Shown: positions 16,441 to 24,836, numbered from the stretch's first letter. The stretch is 38,101 nucleotides of DNA from Salinihabitans flavidus (GCF_900110425.1 NZ_FODS01000030.1:1-38101); one strand, 5' to 3'. Program-made: numbers and translations. The notes: generated from the letters alone by a model not told the origin.

Positions 16441-17137
16441 GGCAATAAACGGTTCCGGCACTATGAAAGGCCGCGCGCCGCGCTTCTGCCACGGCCTGCG
16501 CCTCTTCATCACGCCCCCATTGTTCCTCCTGCCAGCGCTCGTCGATACGCGACATCTCCCAAAGCGCATCAAGCGGGTGCAGCCGATGAATGGAGGCAAA
16601 CCCGATAACGAGAGATCCCGACAGGCTTACAAGGTCGTGAAAAGCCGCGAGTTCAAAAGCGGTCATTTCGTGGACAGGCGCTGACAGCGCACGAAGCGCG
16701 GCGGCCTCCTGAGGTTGAAACATGACACCTGCCACAGCGTGCAGCCGGGCTCCCATTGCCCGATCTGCCCAGTCAAGCAGGGGGTCCCACGCTTCGGCCT
16801 GACGACGGCACAGAGCCTCGGGCGACTCGGCACGATAGCACAGCAGATCGCAGCCCCCGTAGTCCGCAATCATCTCCGCCACCTCTGCCTTCTGCGGTGC
16901 CACCTTGTCGATTGCGGCATTGGCGGACCGGGTCACGGGCATGGTGCGCGGATCGACCTCGTCGGACTGTGCTTGCCATTCTGCGGCAATCGCCTCGGCC
17001 ATGGCGCGTGTCGGCACCAGAAGCGGGGCCTTCGCCGGGGTCCTGAGGCTGCGCCCGTCAAGCGCCACACCAAACGCGTCGCCCTCTTCAACGACAGCGA
17101 CATCCTTCCAGAATCGTCTGTTCTTCCAGCCACTCAT
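16424..17137 (-). CDS. ATP12-family F1-ATPase assembly chaperone
   Basis: A 237-residue protein of the ATP12 family, known in mitochondria and alphaproteobacteria, where it helps bring the F1 alpha subunit into the ATP synthase. Family blocks are KNRRFWKDVAVVEEGDAFGV, LDGRSLRTPAKAPLLVPT, AEAIAAEWQAQ (the conserved AEWxAQ stretch), CDLLCYRAE and EAWDPLLDWA. Length is usual for bacterial members. The start overlaps the stop of the HAD gene by 4 nt (ATGA), suggesting translational coupling. It is the last gene of the operon that begins with the Do-like protease. The F1 genes themselves are not in the window. Confidence 0.9.
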   Translation of the reverse strand: MSGWKNRRFWKDVAVVEEGDAFGVALDGRSLRTPAKAPLLVPTRAMAEAIAAEWQAQSDEVDPRTMPVTRSANAAIDKVAPQKAEVAEMIADYGGCDLLCYRAESPEALCRRQAEAWDPLLDWADRAMGARLHAVAGVMFQPQEAAALRALSAPVHEMTAFELAAFHDLVSLSGSLVIGFASIHRLHPLDALWEMSRIDERWQEEQWGRDEEAQAVAEARRAAFHSAGTVYCLVNDL

Positions 17138-17814
17138 GCGCCGACTCTCAACACATCCGCAAGCGCCGCATCAAGTGCCTCGAAGGCATCGATGACGCTG
17201 TGGGCTGCTGTCAATTCCGTCCTGTCATGGTACCCCCAGCTCACCCCGATCGCCGGAATGCCTGCCGCGCGCGCCATTTCCATGTCGTAGGAGGTGTCAC
17301 CGATCATGACCGTTTGCTCCGGCGTTGCCCCGACCTCCGCCATGGCGGCCAGAAGCATGGAAGGGTGCGGTTTGGACGGATGGTGATCGGCGACCTGCCG
17401 CGTCAGGAACATCCGTTCAAGCCCGTGCCCCTCGAGCAGTTTGTCCAGACCGCGTTGCGATTTGCCCGTCGCCACACCGAGAATCACCTCGGGCCGCGCC
17501 GCGAGGCGCTCAAGGGCATCCCGCGCACCCGGGTAGAGAGGCGAGGACCGTTCCACCCCCGCCTCGGCACGCAACTGCATATAGGAGGTCTTATAGCCTT
17601 CGGCCAGACGCGCATGGACACTTCCATCCGCGTGGAGCGCCAATCTCGGCATCGCCGCATCAAGCGAAAGACCCACGATCCCCAGCACCGTCTCGCGCGC
17701 CGGAACGGGCAGACCCAGACCGCCAAAGGCCATGCCCATTGCCGCCAGAATGTCGCCCTGACTGTCCACAAGGGTGCCATCGACATCGAAAACCACGAGG
17801 CGCAGATCGCTCAT
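17134..17814 (-). CDS. HAD-superfamily phosphatase (phosphoglycolate phosphatase-like)
   Basis: A 226-residue HAD hydrolase of the Gph/PGMB group with a helical cap. Motif I is VFDVDGTLVDSQ, with Asp10 as nucleophile and Asp12 as acid/base. Motif II is in GVATGKSQRG, motif III in KPHPSM, and motif IV is MIGDTSYDMEMARAAG. It should dephosphorylate a small sugar or organic acid phosphate, but the substrate cannot be assigned. The frame is open upstream to 17859, and ATG 17814 is chosen because it overlaps the rluC stop by 4 nt and starts just before the core strand. It also overlaps the ATP12 start by 4 nt. Confidence 0.88.
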   Translation of the reverse strand: MSDLRLVVFDVDGTLVDSQGDILAAMGMAFGGLGLPVPARETVLGIVGLSLDAAMPRLALHADGSVHARLAEGYKTSYMQLRAEAGVERSSPLYPGARDALERLAARPEVILGVATGKSQRGLDKLLEGHGLERMFLTRQVADHHPSKPHPSMLLAAMAEVGATPEQTVMIGDTSYDMEMARAAGIPAIGVSWGYHDRTELTAAHSVIDAFEALDAALADVLRVGA

Positions 17815-18857
17815 GCGTCCTCCTCGAAGGGGTCTTCCGGCACGTCGTCGGCGTGCCACTGGAATGTATCCCAGGTCTGCTGCATATGCTCCGGGAGAGG
17901 GGCAACAATCGTTGTACTTTTACCCGTGACAGGGTGTTCGAAACGCATCATGCGTGCGTGCAGATGCAGCTTTCTGGACATATCACCACCAAGCTGTGCG
18001 CCCCAGCCATCGCCGAGGTTCTCCTGCCCGGAGCCTCCATACTTGCCATCCCCGATGATCGGGTGCCCGATCTCTGCCATATGCGCACGAAGCTGATGCG
18101 TGCGCCCGGTGATGGGCTCCAGCGCGACCCAGGATGTGCGTCCGCCCGCCCGAGTCAGAACGGTGTAGTCGGTCTCGGCCCGTTTGGCGCCGGGGGTGGT
18201 GCCGGTGTCCTTGGGGTGCAGGCAGATCATCTTCTCCCCCTCGCCCCGGCTTCCGTGCCCGGGCGCCTTGACCAGCGCGTATTTGATCACCCCGCGCATT
18301 GGCAACGGCACTCCGGCCACCGCCGCCCAGTAGATCTTGCGCGTCTGCCGGTGCCGGATGGCGGCGGTCATCCCGCTCGCCGCCGCGCGGGTGCGCGCCA
18401 GGATCAGAACGCCCGATGTGTCCTTGTCGAGGCGATGCACCAGCCGCGGTTTTTCCGCCAGTCCGAAACGCAAGGCTTCGGACAGCCCGTCGACATGGCG
18501 GCTCTGTTTGCTTCCACCCTGTGTCGCAAGGCCGGGAGGCTTGTTGAGCGCAATGATGTGGTCATCACGAAAAATCACGCATTCGCGGATCATTCGGTCA
18601 TCAGCATCGGAAACTTGCGGCTCGGGCTTGTTCACCGGCACGATACCCGGTTCCGGCAGTGGCGGAATGCGCACCAACTGCCCGGCCTCCAGCCGCGTCG
18701 CGGCCTTCACGCGCCCGCCGTCCACACGGCATTCGCCCTTGCGGCACATCTTCTCGATCCGGCCCTGTGGCACTTGCGGAAACATCCGGCGCAACCAGCG
18801 GTCAAGCCGTTGGCCTGCATCCTCTGTCGCGACCTTGATGGTCTGAACACCGCTCAT
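17811..18857 (-). CDS. rluC: 23S rRNA pseudouridine synthase, RluC/RluD family
   Basis: A 348-residue RluA-type pseudouridine synthase that isomerises uridines in large-subunit rRNA. An S4-like RNA-binding segment lies at about 15-75 (GQRLDRWLRRMFPQVPQGRIE). The catalytic core carries HRLDKDTSGVLIL with the catalytic Asp144. Later blocks are VALEPITGRTHQLRAHM and GHPIIGDGKYGG. The presence of the S4 domain and the overall length fit RluC best; RluD-type specificity is possible. ATG 18857 shares one nucleotide with the crcB stop (TGATG). It ends with a 4-nt overlap into the HAD gene. Confidence 0.9.
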   Translation of the reverse strand: MSGVQTIKVATEDAGQRLDRWLRRMFPQVPQGRIEKMCRKGECRVDGGRVKAATRLEAGQLVRIPPLPEPGIVPVNKPEPQVSDADDRMIRECVIFRDDHIIALNKPPGLATQGGSKQSRHVDGLSEALRFGLAEKPRLVHRLDKDTSGVLILARTRAAASGMTAAIRHRQTRKIYWAAVAGVPLPMRGVIKYALVKAPGHGSRGEGEKMICLHPKDTGTTPGAKRAETDYTVLTRAGGRTSWVALEPITGRTHQLRAHMAEIGHPIIGDGKYGGSGQENLGDGWGAQLGGDMSRKLHLHARMMRFEHPVTGKSTTIVAPLPEHMQQTWDTFQWHADDVPEDPFEEDA

Positions 18858-19231
18858 CACAATACCCCGCGTGCGGCCCACATGCCGATCAGAATGGCTG
18901 CCAGAGATCCGAACACGGATATCACGACATAGGTCGCCGCCCCGCCGATCTGACCACGCTGAAACAGCGTCACGGTTTCCAGAGAGAAGGCGGAAAACGT
19001 CGTGAACCCCCCGAGCAATCCCGTCATCACCAGCGGACTCAGGTGGGTCAGGTTCCGTTGCGCCGCAACCACCACGAAAACACCCATCAGAAATGAGCCG
19101 ACGATATTCACGACAATCATTCCAACCGGAAAGCCCGGGCCGAAAAATCGCATGATTCCTATGCCTGCAAGATATCGCAGGCATGCGCCAAGCGTCCCAC
19201 CGAACGCCACGGAAATAAGATTGACCACCAT
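18857..19231 (-). CDS. crcB: Fluoride exporter CrcB/Fluc
   Basis: Small inner-membrane fluoride channel, a dual-topology dimer that removes cytosolic fluoride. About 124 residues with four hydrophobic segments. Signature blocks are GGTLGACLRYL, VNIVGSFLMG (the conserved Asn-Gly-Ser region) and GLLGGFTTFSAFSLE, which contains the conserved TTFS and sodium-site region. The start is uncertain. ATG 19231 gives the usual family length but lacks a clear ribosome site, whereas GTG 19282 overlaps the rarA stop (GTGA) and adds 17 charged residues. No fluoride riboswitch is apparent, consistent with expression from the operon rather than its own promoter. Confidence 0.9.
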   Translation of the reverse strand: MVVNLISVAFGGTLGACLRYLAGIGIMRFFGPGFPVGMIVVNIVGSFLMGVFVVVAAQRNLTHLSPLVMTGLLGGFTTFSAFSLETVTLFQRGQIGGAATYVVISVFGSLAAILIGMWAARGVL

Positions 19232-19278
19232 GCGCGGTCTGTCGCGCGGGTTGGCGCGATTGTCAAGCAAGGTGGCGT

Positions 19279-20592
19279 TCACCCATCCGTGCGTTTGATC
19301 CTGAGCCGCGTGAAATAATCCAGCCGCTTCTTCAACTCGCGTTCGAAGCCTCGCTCCACCGGCACGTAAAGCACCGGGCGTTTCATCGTCTCGGGAAAGT
19401 AATTCTGTCCCGAAAACCCGTCCTCGGCGTCGTGATCATAGGCGTATCCCTTGCCATACCCCTGCTCCGCCATGAGCCGCGTGGGCGCGTTCAGGATATG
19501 TTTGGGGGGCGGCTCCGACCCGGTCTTGCGCGCGGACTGCACAGCCCCTTTATAGGCGGTGTAGGCCGCGTTCGATTTCGGCGCGAGGGCAAGGTAGACA
19601 AGCGCCTGCGCCAATGCCAGCTCCCCCTCTGGAGAGCCGAGCCGTTCGTAGGTCTCCCAGCCCTGCAAGCAGACCGCCTGCGCCTGCGGATCGGCAAGGC
19701 CGATATCCTCGACCGCCATGCGGGTGATCCGCCGGGCGAGATAGCGGGGATCTTCCCCGCTCTCCAGCATCCGCGCGAACCAGTAGAGCGCGGCATCCGG
19801 GTCCGATCCGCGCACCGATTTGTGCAGCGCCGAGATCAGGTTGTAGTGCGCATCGCCCGACTTGTCATATTGCGCCGCCCTCCGCATGAGCCGCATGCTG
19901 AGCGCCTTGGTATCGAGCTTGCCCTCCACCTTCCAGGCGGCCACCTGTTCGACGAGGTTCAGAATGGCCCGGCCGTCCCCGTCGGCCATTTCCAACAGCG
20001 CCTCGCGCGCGTCACCATCAAGTGGCAGGCTGCGGCCCAGTTCCTGTTCGGCCCGTTGGGTCAGCAATTCGAGATCGGCGAGAGTCAGGCGCTTGAGAAC
20101 GAGCACCTGCGCCCGGCTCAGAAGCGCGGCATTGAGTTCAAACGACGGGTTTTCGGTGGTCGCCCCGACAAGCAGGATCGTTCCATCCTCCATATGCGGA
20201 AGAAAACCGTCCTGCTGCGCCTTGTTGAAACGGTGAATCTCATCGACGAACAGAAGCGTGCCCTGCCCGTTCGCGCGGCGATGCTTGGCGGCTTCGAACA
20301 CCTTGCGCAGTTCAGGCACGCCGGTAAAAATCGCGCTGATCTGCACGAAATGAAGATCGGTTTCATGGGCGAGCAGGCGCGCGATCGTGGTCTTTCCCAC
20401 GCCGGGCGGCCCCCAAAACACAAGCGACGACAAGGCCCCGGAACTGAGCATGACACCAAGCGGCCCATCCGGCCCCAGAACTTGATCCTGGCCAATCACC
20501 TCGGACAGGGTTCTGGGCCGAAGTCGATCCGCCAGAGGGCGCGGCGCATTGCTTTCGGAGGGGGTGTCAGGGGTCTCGAACAGGTCCGCCAT
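19279..20592 (-). CDS. rarA: Replication-associated recombination protein A (RarA/MgsA)
   Basis: AAA+ clamp-loader-like ATPase acting at stalled or gapped replication forks. The 437 residues contain Walker A GPPGVGKTT (61-69), Walker B LLFVDEIHRFNKAQQD, sensor 1 VGATTENPSFELN and the arginine finger block ALLSRAQV. The C-terminal tetramerization part follows (DAALYWFARMLESGEDPRYL, and YKGAVQSARKTGSEPPPKHI). ATG 20592 lies 2 nt after the protease stop; a TTG two codons earlier would overlap it. Start and spacing imply coupling to the protease gene. It is a single full-length copy with no missing motif. Confidence 0.95.
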   Translation of the reverse strand: MADLFETPDTPSESNAPRPLADRLRPRTLSEVIGQDQVLGPDGPLGVMLSSGALSSLVFWGPPGVGKTTIARLLAHETDLHFVQISAIFTGVPELRKVFEAAKHRRANGQGTLLFVDEIHRFNKAQQDGFLPHMEDGTILLVGATTENPSFELNAALLSRAQVLVLKRLTLADLELLTQRAEQELGRSLPLDGDAREALLEMADGDGRAILNLVEQVAAWKVEGKLDTKALSMRLMRRAAQYDKSGDAHYNLISALHKSVRGSDPDAALYWFARMLESGEDPRYLARRITRMAVEDIGLADPQAQAVCLQGWETYERLGSPEGELALAQALVYLALAPKSNAAYTAYKGAVQSARKTGSEPPPKHILNAPTRLMAEQGYGKGYAYDHDAEDGFSGQNYFPETMKRPVLYVPVERGFERELKKRLDYFTRLRIKRTDG

Positions 20593-20594
20593 GG

Positions 20595-21977
20595 TCAAAG
20601 CCGAAAGCGCATGACAACCTGCTGGTTGCCGCGCTGCACGTCAAGCACCAGCCGCCCGCTTGCCCGGCGCAGCGCATCGCGCGCTTGGGCGGTATCGCCG
20701 ACACGCTCGCCATCCACACGTTGCAGGACATCACCGGGCTGCAATCCGGCTCGGGCACCGATTTCTCCAGGGTCCTCGACGACGACACCGGCAGTGTCGA
20801 GGGGCAGGCCATACTCGGCGAGCACGCCGGGATTGACATTGGATATTGTCAGCCCCGGAATGGCGCTGCCGCGCCCCGTGGAGAGCGTGTCGCGCGGCGG
20901 GTTCTCCGGCGCGGACTGCATCAGCACGTCAACCTCGCGCGGCGCACCGCCCATGAAGGCCCGTACGCGCACCGTTTCATCCAACCCGGCGACGGACATG
21001 CGGAACACCATTTCAGCCGGCGTATTCACAGGAAGACCATCCACTTCAAGCACTACGTCGCCCCTATTAAGACCGGCCGCCTTGAAGGGGCTGGCATCGT
21101 GCAGGGCCGATATGATGATCCCACCGGGGCGATCCAGCCCCAGCCCCTCGGCCATATCGGCGTCGACAGGCTGGCCGTTTATCCCGGCCCAAGGGCGTTC
21201 GAACTGCTCATTTCCGGCCTTGGCCTGTTTGAGAAACTGCGCCACGAGACCAGAGGGAATTGCGAACCCGATTCCATTCGAATCTCCGGATCGGGTCAGA
21301 ATACGTGTATTCACACCGATCAGCTCCCCGTTCACGTCGATAAGTGCCCCACCGGAATTGCCCGGATTGATCGGGGCATCTGTCTGGATGAAATAGCCCC
21401 ATCCTCCGCCAGCGGCTCCGCCCGAACGGGCGAGCCCAGATACGATACCACTGCTGACGGTCTGACCGACGCCGAACGGGTTTCCGATGGCCAGCACCAA
21501 TTCCCCGACCTCGACGCTGTCACTGTCGCGCAAAGTCAGGTGCGGCATGTCCTGCGCGCCCTCCAGTTTCAGAACCGCAAGGTCGCTTTCCTCATCCGCG
21601 AGCATCACCCTTGCGCTGAACTCGCGTCGATCATTGAGCACGACACGAATGTCCGTGGCCATACCGACAACATGGTAGTTCGACACCACGATGCCGTCCG
21701 CGCTCAGGATCACACCAGACCCCAGGGAGTTCTGGACCTGCGGTCGCACTTGTCCGAAGTCTCTGAAAAACTGCTGAAAAAACGGATCGTCGGAAAACGG
21801 GTTGGACCGCACGGCAACCACGCGCTTGGCGTAGATGTTGACGACGGCCGGCGCCGTCTCTTTCACCAGAGGAGCAAAGCCGAGGGAAATTTCGGCCTGG
21901 CTTTGCGGTGTTCGGGTATCCGCCGGCGCGATGGCAGGCACGAGCAGTATCACGACGGTTAGAATTGCGCGAAACAC
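20595..21977 (-). CDS. Do-like (DegP/DegQ family) periplasmic serine protease
   Basis: HtrA-family envelope protease/chaperone of 460 residues. A signal peptide is seen at the N-terminus (FRAILTVVILLVPAIAPADT). The trypsin-like domain has His102 (SNYHVVG), Asp132 (ESDLAVL) and Ser208 (NPGNSGGAL), so it should be active. Two PDZ domains follow (about 265-355, with GGIIISALHDASPFKAAGL, and about 370-455, with GDVLQRVDGERV). The start is GTG 21977. The frame continues upstream, but only this start has a ribosome site (AGGGGG, 6 nt upstream) directly before the signal peptide, and a promoter candidate sits just upstream of it. First gene of the operon that leads to ATP12. Confidence 0.92.
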   Translation of the reverse strand: MFRAILTVVILLVPAIAPADTRTPQSQAEISLGFAPLVKETAPAVVNIYAKRVVAVRSNPFSDDPFFQQFFRDFGQVRPQVQNSLGSGVILSADGIVVSNYHVVGMATDIRVVLNDRREFSARVMLADEESDLAVLKLEGAQDMPHLTLRDSDSVEVGELVLAIGNPFGVGQTVSSGIVSGLARSGGAAGGGWGYFIQTDAPINPGNSGGALIDVNGELIGVNTRILTRSGDSNGIGFAIPSGLVAQFLKQAKAGNEQFERPWAGINGQPVDADMAEGLGLDRPGGIIISALHDASPFKAAGLNRGDVVLEVDGLPVNTPAEMVFRMSVAGLDETVRVRAFMGGAPREVDVLMQSAPENPPRDTLSTGRGSAIPGLTISNVNPGVLAEYGLPLDTAGVVVEDPGEIGARAGLQPGDVLQRVDGERVGDTAQARDALRRASGRLVLDVQRGNQQVVMRFRL

Positions 21978-22005
21978 GAGGAGCCCCCTACTGATCTTCC
22001 CACAC

Positions 22006-22034
22006 GATATGTGAGAGAGAGAGGCGGAATGCAA
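22006..22034 (-). promoter_or_regulatory. Candidate promoter of the Do-like protease operon
   Basis: On the minus strand TTGCAT (22034-22029) and CATATC (22011-22006) are 17 bp apart. The predicted transcript start would fall about 20-25 nt upstream of the GTG start of the protease gene. It lies just after the rplQ terminator, so the operon would start independently of the ribosomal genes. Confidence 0.5.
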
Positions 22035-22101
22035 GCCGCACCCCGGCTGTGCATGGCGATCGGCATTCGATTGAACGACAAGCACCTGAAAAAAATGCAA
22101 A

Positions 22102-22125
22102 ACCCCCGCTCGAAAGAGCGGGGGT
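22102..22125 (-). terminator. Terminator of the ribosomal superoperon
   Basis: A perfect 10-bp stem ACCCCCGCTC/GAGCGGGGGT with a 4-nt loop begins 24 nt after the rplQ stop in the transcribed direction. It is followed on the minus strand by TTTGCATTTTTT. This is a textbook Rho-independent terminator closing the transcript from rpsJ/rpsM through rplQ. Confidence 0.9.
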
Positions 22126-22148
22126 GCAAGTCCGGAAGGCCGGACCAG

Positions 22149-22568
22149 TTATCCTTCGGCGGTCTCTTCTGCCTCAAGGCGCGCCTTGTCGGTGGCGCCT
22201 TTGGCATCGACGTCGCGATCAACGAATTCGATAATCGCCATCGGGGCCATGTCGCCATACCGGAAGCCGGCCCTCAGAACGCGCACATAGCCGCCCTGAC
22301 GGTCCTTGTAGCGCGGGCCGAGCACGTCGAACAGCTTGGCAACATATTGTTCTTGCTTGAGTTTCGAGCCTGCCAGACGGCGGGCGTGCAGATCTCCCCG
22401 CTTGGCGAGCGTGATCAGCTTTTCGATGATCGGACGCAGTTCCTTGGCCTTGGGCAGGGTGGTCTTGATCTGCTCATGCTCGATCAGTGAGCCGGCCATG
22501 TTGGAAAAGAGCGCCTTGCGGTGCTCGTGGGTGCGGTTCAGGCGGCGGTAGCCTCTTGCGTGACGCAT
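22149..22568 (-). CDS. rplQ: 50S ribosomal protein L17
   Basis: Large-subunit protein L17, 139 residues. It starts [20 protein letters not shown], the family signature, followed by [19 protein letters not shown] and a C-terminal block [27 protein letters not shown] Glu/Ala-rich tail of about 20 residues ends the protein, typical of alphaproteobacterial L17. GGAG precedes the ATG by 8 nt. It is the last gene of the ribosomal run, but unlike its neighbours it is separated from rpoA by 169 bp containing the phased 11-bp repeats. Confidence 0.97.
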   Translation of the reverse strand: MRHARGYRRLNRTHEHRKALFSNMAGSLIEHEQIKTTLPKAKELRPIIEKLITLAKRGDLHARRLAGSKLKQEQYVAKLFDVLGPRYKDRQGGYVRVLRAGFRYGDMAPMAIIEFVDRDVDAKGATDKARLEAEETAEG

Positions 22569-22651
22569 TTTCAGTCTCCAATACTATTTTGCTTTGTCCG
22601 GGGACCGATGCGTGTCAGTCCCTCACCTTGGGGCGAAAAGCCCGATTTTGG

Positions 22652-22695
22652 CACGTCGGCAGAACGTCGGTAAAACGTCGGTATTGCGCCGGTGC
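22652..22695 (-). repeat. Four phased 11-bp repeats between rpoA and rplQ (copy B)
   Basis: Read on the minus strand, the coding direction here, the four units are GCACCGGCGCA, ATACCGACGTT, TTACCGACGTT and CTGCCGACGTG. The first differs from its counterpart in copy A (4004-4047) by one base, and the second is identical. Both copies lie downstream of the gene that precedes them in the direction of transcription. Confidence 0.7.
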
Positions 22696-22701
22696 CGTTG
22701 T

Positions 22702-22729
22702 CGGTGCGGCAGGATCACCCGCCGCACCG
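22702..22729 (-). other. Hairpin after rpoA
   Basis: CGGTGCGGC (22702-22710) pairs with GCCGCACCG (22721-22729) around a 10-nt loop, 8 nt after the rpoA stop. No U-tract follows. It lies directly next to the phased repeat and may stabilise the rpoA 3' end or attenuate rplQ transcription. Confidence 0.5.
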
Positions 22730-22737
22730 CAATGCCA

Positions 22738-23754
22738 TCAAAAGGCGTCTTCGAACTTCTTGGCCAGATCCTCGATATTGTCGGGCGGCCAGTCCTCGAC
22801 GTCCATTCCGAGATGCAGACCCATGCCCGAGAGCACTTCCTTGATCTCGTTGAGCGACTTGCGGCCGAAGTTCGGCGTGCGCAGCATCTCTGCCTCGGTC
22901 TTCTGGATGAGATCGCCGATATAGACGATGTTGTCGTTCTTGAGGCAGTTGGCCGACCGCACCGAAAGTTCCAGCTCGTCGACCTTCTTGAGCAGAAGCG
23001 GGTTGAACTCCAGCCCATCGTCTTCGTCCTGACGTCCGGCGGCTTCTGGCTCTTCGAAATTGACGAAAATCGAGAGTTGATCCTGAAGAATCCGCGCGGC
23101 GAAGGCAACGGCGTCGTCGGGTGTGATCGAGCCGTCGGTATCGATCTTCATGGTGAGCTTGTCATAGTCGAGCACCTGACCTTCACGGGTCGGCTGCACG
23201 TCATAGCTTACCTTCCTGACCGGCGAATAAATCGCGTCGATCGGGATCAGGCCGATGGGTGCGTCCTCGGGCTTGTTCTTGTCGGCCGCGACATACCCCT
23301 TGCCGGTGTTGACCGTCAGTTCCATGTAGAGGTCCGCCCCCTCGTCGAGGTGGCAGATCGTGTGATCGCGGTTCAGGATCTCGATCCCGGCACTGTCGGA
23401 AATGTCTCCGGCGGTCACGATGCCCGGTCCCTTGGCGTTCACCGAGAGCCGCTTCGGCCCCTCGACTTCCATCCGCAGCGCGACACCCTTGAGGTTGAGG
23501 ATGATATCGGTTACGTCCTCGCGCACCCCTGCGACCGAGGAAAACTCGTGCAGAACATTGTCGATCTGCACGCTGGTGATGGCTCCACCTTGAAGCGAGC
23601 TCATCAAAACCCGACGCAGGGCGTTGCCCAGCGTGAGACCAAAGCCGCGCTCCAGCGGCTCTGCCACGACCGTGGCCTGACGTGCGGGGTCATTCCCCGG
23701 CTTTACGTCAAGCTGGGTCGGCTTGATCAATTCCTGCCAATTCTTGTGGATCAT
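22738..23754 (-). CDS. rpoA: RNA polymerase alpha subunit
   Basis: Alpha subunit of RNA polymerase, 338 residues, the scaffold for enzyme assembly and the contact for activators. It starts [15 protein letters not shown]. The N-terminal dimerization domain holds [25 protein letters not shown]. The C-terminal domain carries the helix-hairpin-helix part [19 protein letters not shown] and the [14 protein letters not shown] block that bind DNA and regulators. ATG 23754 is preceded by GGAGGG, so the four upstream in-frame residues are not part of the protein. It follows rpsK by 112 bp, as in the classical alpha operon, here without rpsD. Confidence 0.98.
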   Translation of the reverse strand: MIHKNWQELIKPTQLDVKPGNDPARQATVVAEPLERGFGLTLGNALRRVLMSSLQGGAITSVQIDNVLHEFSSVAGVREDVTDIILNLKGVALRMEVEGPKRLSVNAKGPGIVTAGDISDSAGIEILNRDHTICHLDEGADLYMELTVNTGKGYVAADKNKPEDAPIGLIPIDAIYSPVRKVSYDVQPTREGQVLDYDKLTMKIDTDGSITPDDAVAFAARILQDQLSIFVNFEEPEAAGRQDEDDGLEFNPLLLKKVDELELSVRSANCLKNDNIVYIGDLIQKTEAEMLRTPNFGRKSLNEIKEVLSGMGLHLGMDVEDWPPDNIEDLAKKFEDAF

Positions 23755-23866
23755 GCGTCCCTCCATTCCTGTCTGGTCACCATGTCCTAAACGACCAGAC
23801 GCCCGAGGTTAAAAACGACGAACTGGGGCCGTGCGCGAGCGCGACCCCAGGATAATAAATCGCGGC

Positions 23867-24256
23867 TCAGACGCGGCGGCGTTTGGGCGGGCGGCAACCG
23901 TTGTGAGCAATCGGGGTCACATCACGAATCGAGGTGATGTTGAAACCGACCGCGGCCAGCGCGCGCAGCGCCGATTCACGGCCCGAACCGGGGCCCTGCA
24001 CCTCGACCTCGATTGTTTTCACACCATGTTCCTGCGCCTTGCGGCCGGCGTCTTCCGCGGCCATCTGCGCGGCATAGGGGGTCGATTTACGCGATCCCTT
24101 GAAGCCCATCGTGCCAGCGGACGACCAGGCGATCGCATTGCCCTGCACGTCTGAAATCAGGATCTTGGTATTGTTGAAAGAGCTGTTCACATGCGCAACG
24201 CCTGCGGCGATGTTCTTGCGCTCTTTACGCTTGGTACGAGTTTTTTCGCGTGCCAT
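23867..24256 (-). CDS. rpsK: 30S ribosomal protein S11
   Basis: Small-subunit protein S11, 129 residues, part of the mRNA exit platform. The conserved blocks are [51 protein letters not shown] and the C-terminal [18 protein letters not shown], whose Asn-Gly bond is a known site of isoaspartate formation in this family. It lies 15 nt after rpsM and is probably cotranscribed with rpsM, rpoA and rplQ. Confidence 0.98.
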   Translation of the reverse strand: MAREKTRTKRKERKNIAAGVAHVNSSFNNTKILISDVQGNAIAWSSAGTMGFKGSRKSTPYAAQMAAEDAGRKAQEHGVKTIEVEVQGPGSGRESALRALAAVGFNITSIRDVTPIAHNGCRPPKRRRV

Positions 24257-24271
24257 TGTTTTCGCCCTCCC

Positions 24272-24640
24272 TTATTTCTTCTTGCCGGCGATCGGCTTCG
24301 CGGGGCCTTTGCGGGTCCGCGCGTTGGTATGAGTGCGCTGACCGCGCACAGGGAGGTTGCGGCGATGGCGCAGACCGCGGTAGCAGCCAAGATCCATCAG
24401 GCGCTTGACGTTCATCTGCACCTCACGGCGCAGGTCGCCTTCTACGGTGAAATTCGCGTCGATATGCTCGCGCATGGCAAGAACTTCCGCATCGCTGAGC
24501 TCATTCACACGACGCGCTTCGTCGATATTGACAGCTTTGCAGATATCCTTGGCCGAACTTGGGCCGATTCCGGTGATGTATGTAAGGGCGATCGGGACCC
24601 GCTTGTGGGTCGGGATGTTAACGCCGGCGATACGTGCCAC
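24272..24640 (-). CDS. rpsM: 30S ribosomal protein S13
   Basis: Small-subunit head protein S13, 122 residues, contacting tRNA and the L5 bridge. It starts [14 protein letters not shown] after the initiator, includes [15 protein letters not shown], and ends in the basic tail [20 protein letters not shown] with [12 protein letters not shown]. The start codon is GTG, with AAGGAAAG a few nt upstream, which is unusual among the genes of this cluster. It is separated from adk by 196 bp that hold no gene but contain a promoter-like pair near 24800. Confidence 0.98.
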   Translation of the reverse strand: MARIAGVNIPTHKRVPIALTYITGIGPSSAKDICKAVNIDEARRVNELSDAEVLAMREHIDANFTVEGDLRREVQMNVKRLMDLGCYRGLRHRRNLPVRGQRTHTNARTRKGPAKPIAGKKK

Positions 24641-24796
24641 GTGTCACTTTCCTTTTCGTTGCGGTTCCGTAGTTCCAGAACCTTTTTTCACAACGCAAGC
24701 CCGATGCTTGGAAGCGCCGGGCCCATGCTGATCAGGTGGTCTGCCGTGCGGGCGAGGCCGCAGCGGCAATGTGATTCTCTATCCGAGATGTTGCTG

Positions 24797-24823
24797 CGTA
24801 TGGGGTTTTGCGCGGTGCGTCAA
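24797..24823 (-). promoter_or_regulatory. Candidate promoter ahead of rpsM
   Basis: On the minus strand TTGACG (24823-24818) begins 14 nt after the adk stop and CATACG (24802-24797) follows after 15 bp, which is shorter than ideal. The rest of the 24641-24836 gap shows nothing else clear. It could give the alpha operon (rpsM, rpsK, rpoA, rplQ) its own start. Confidence 0.35.
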
Positions 24824-24836
24824 CCCCCGATCCAGA

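Noticed and set aside
17325-18932. 535-codon open frame on the plus strand opposite the HAD and rluC genes
   Set aside because: Its translation is Pro/Arg/His-rich as expected for an antisense frame of high-GC DNA, and both minus-strand genes have intact catalytic motifs.
19232-19300. Fluoride riboswitch ahead of crcB
   Set aside because: The upstream DNA is the coding end of rarA, and no fluoride aptamer-like fold could be recognised.
19432-21396. 654-codon open frame on the plus strand opposite rarA and the protease
   Set aside because: It runs across two clear genes on the other strand, lacks a ribosome site, and shows no motif.
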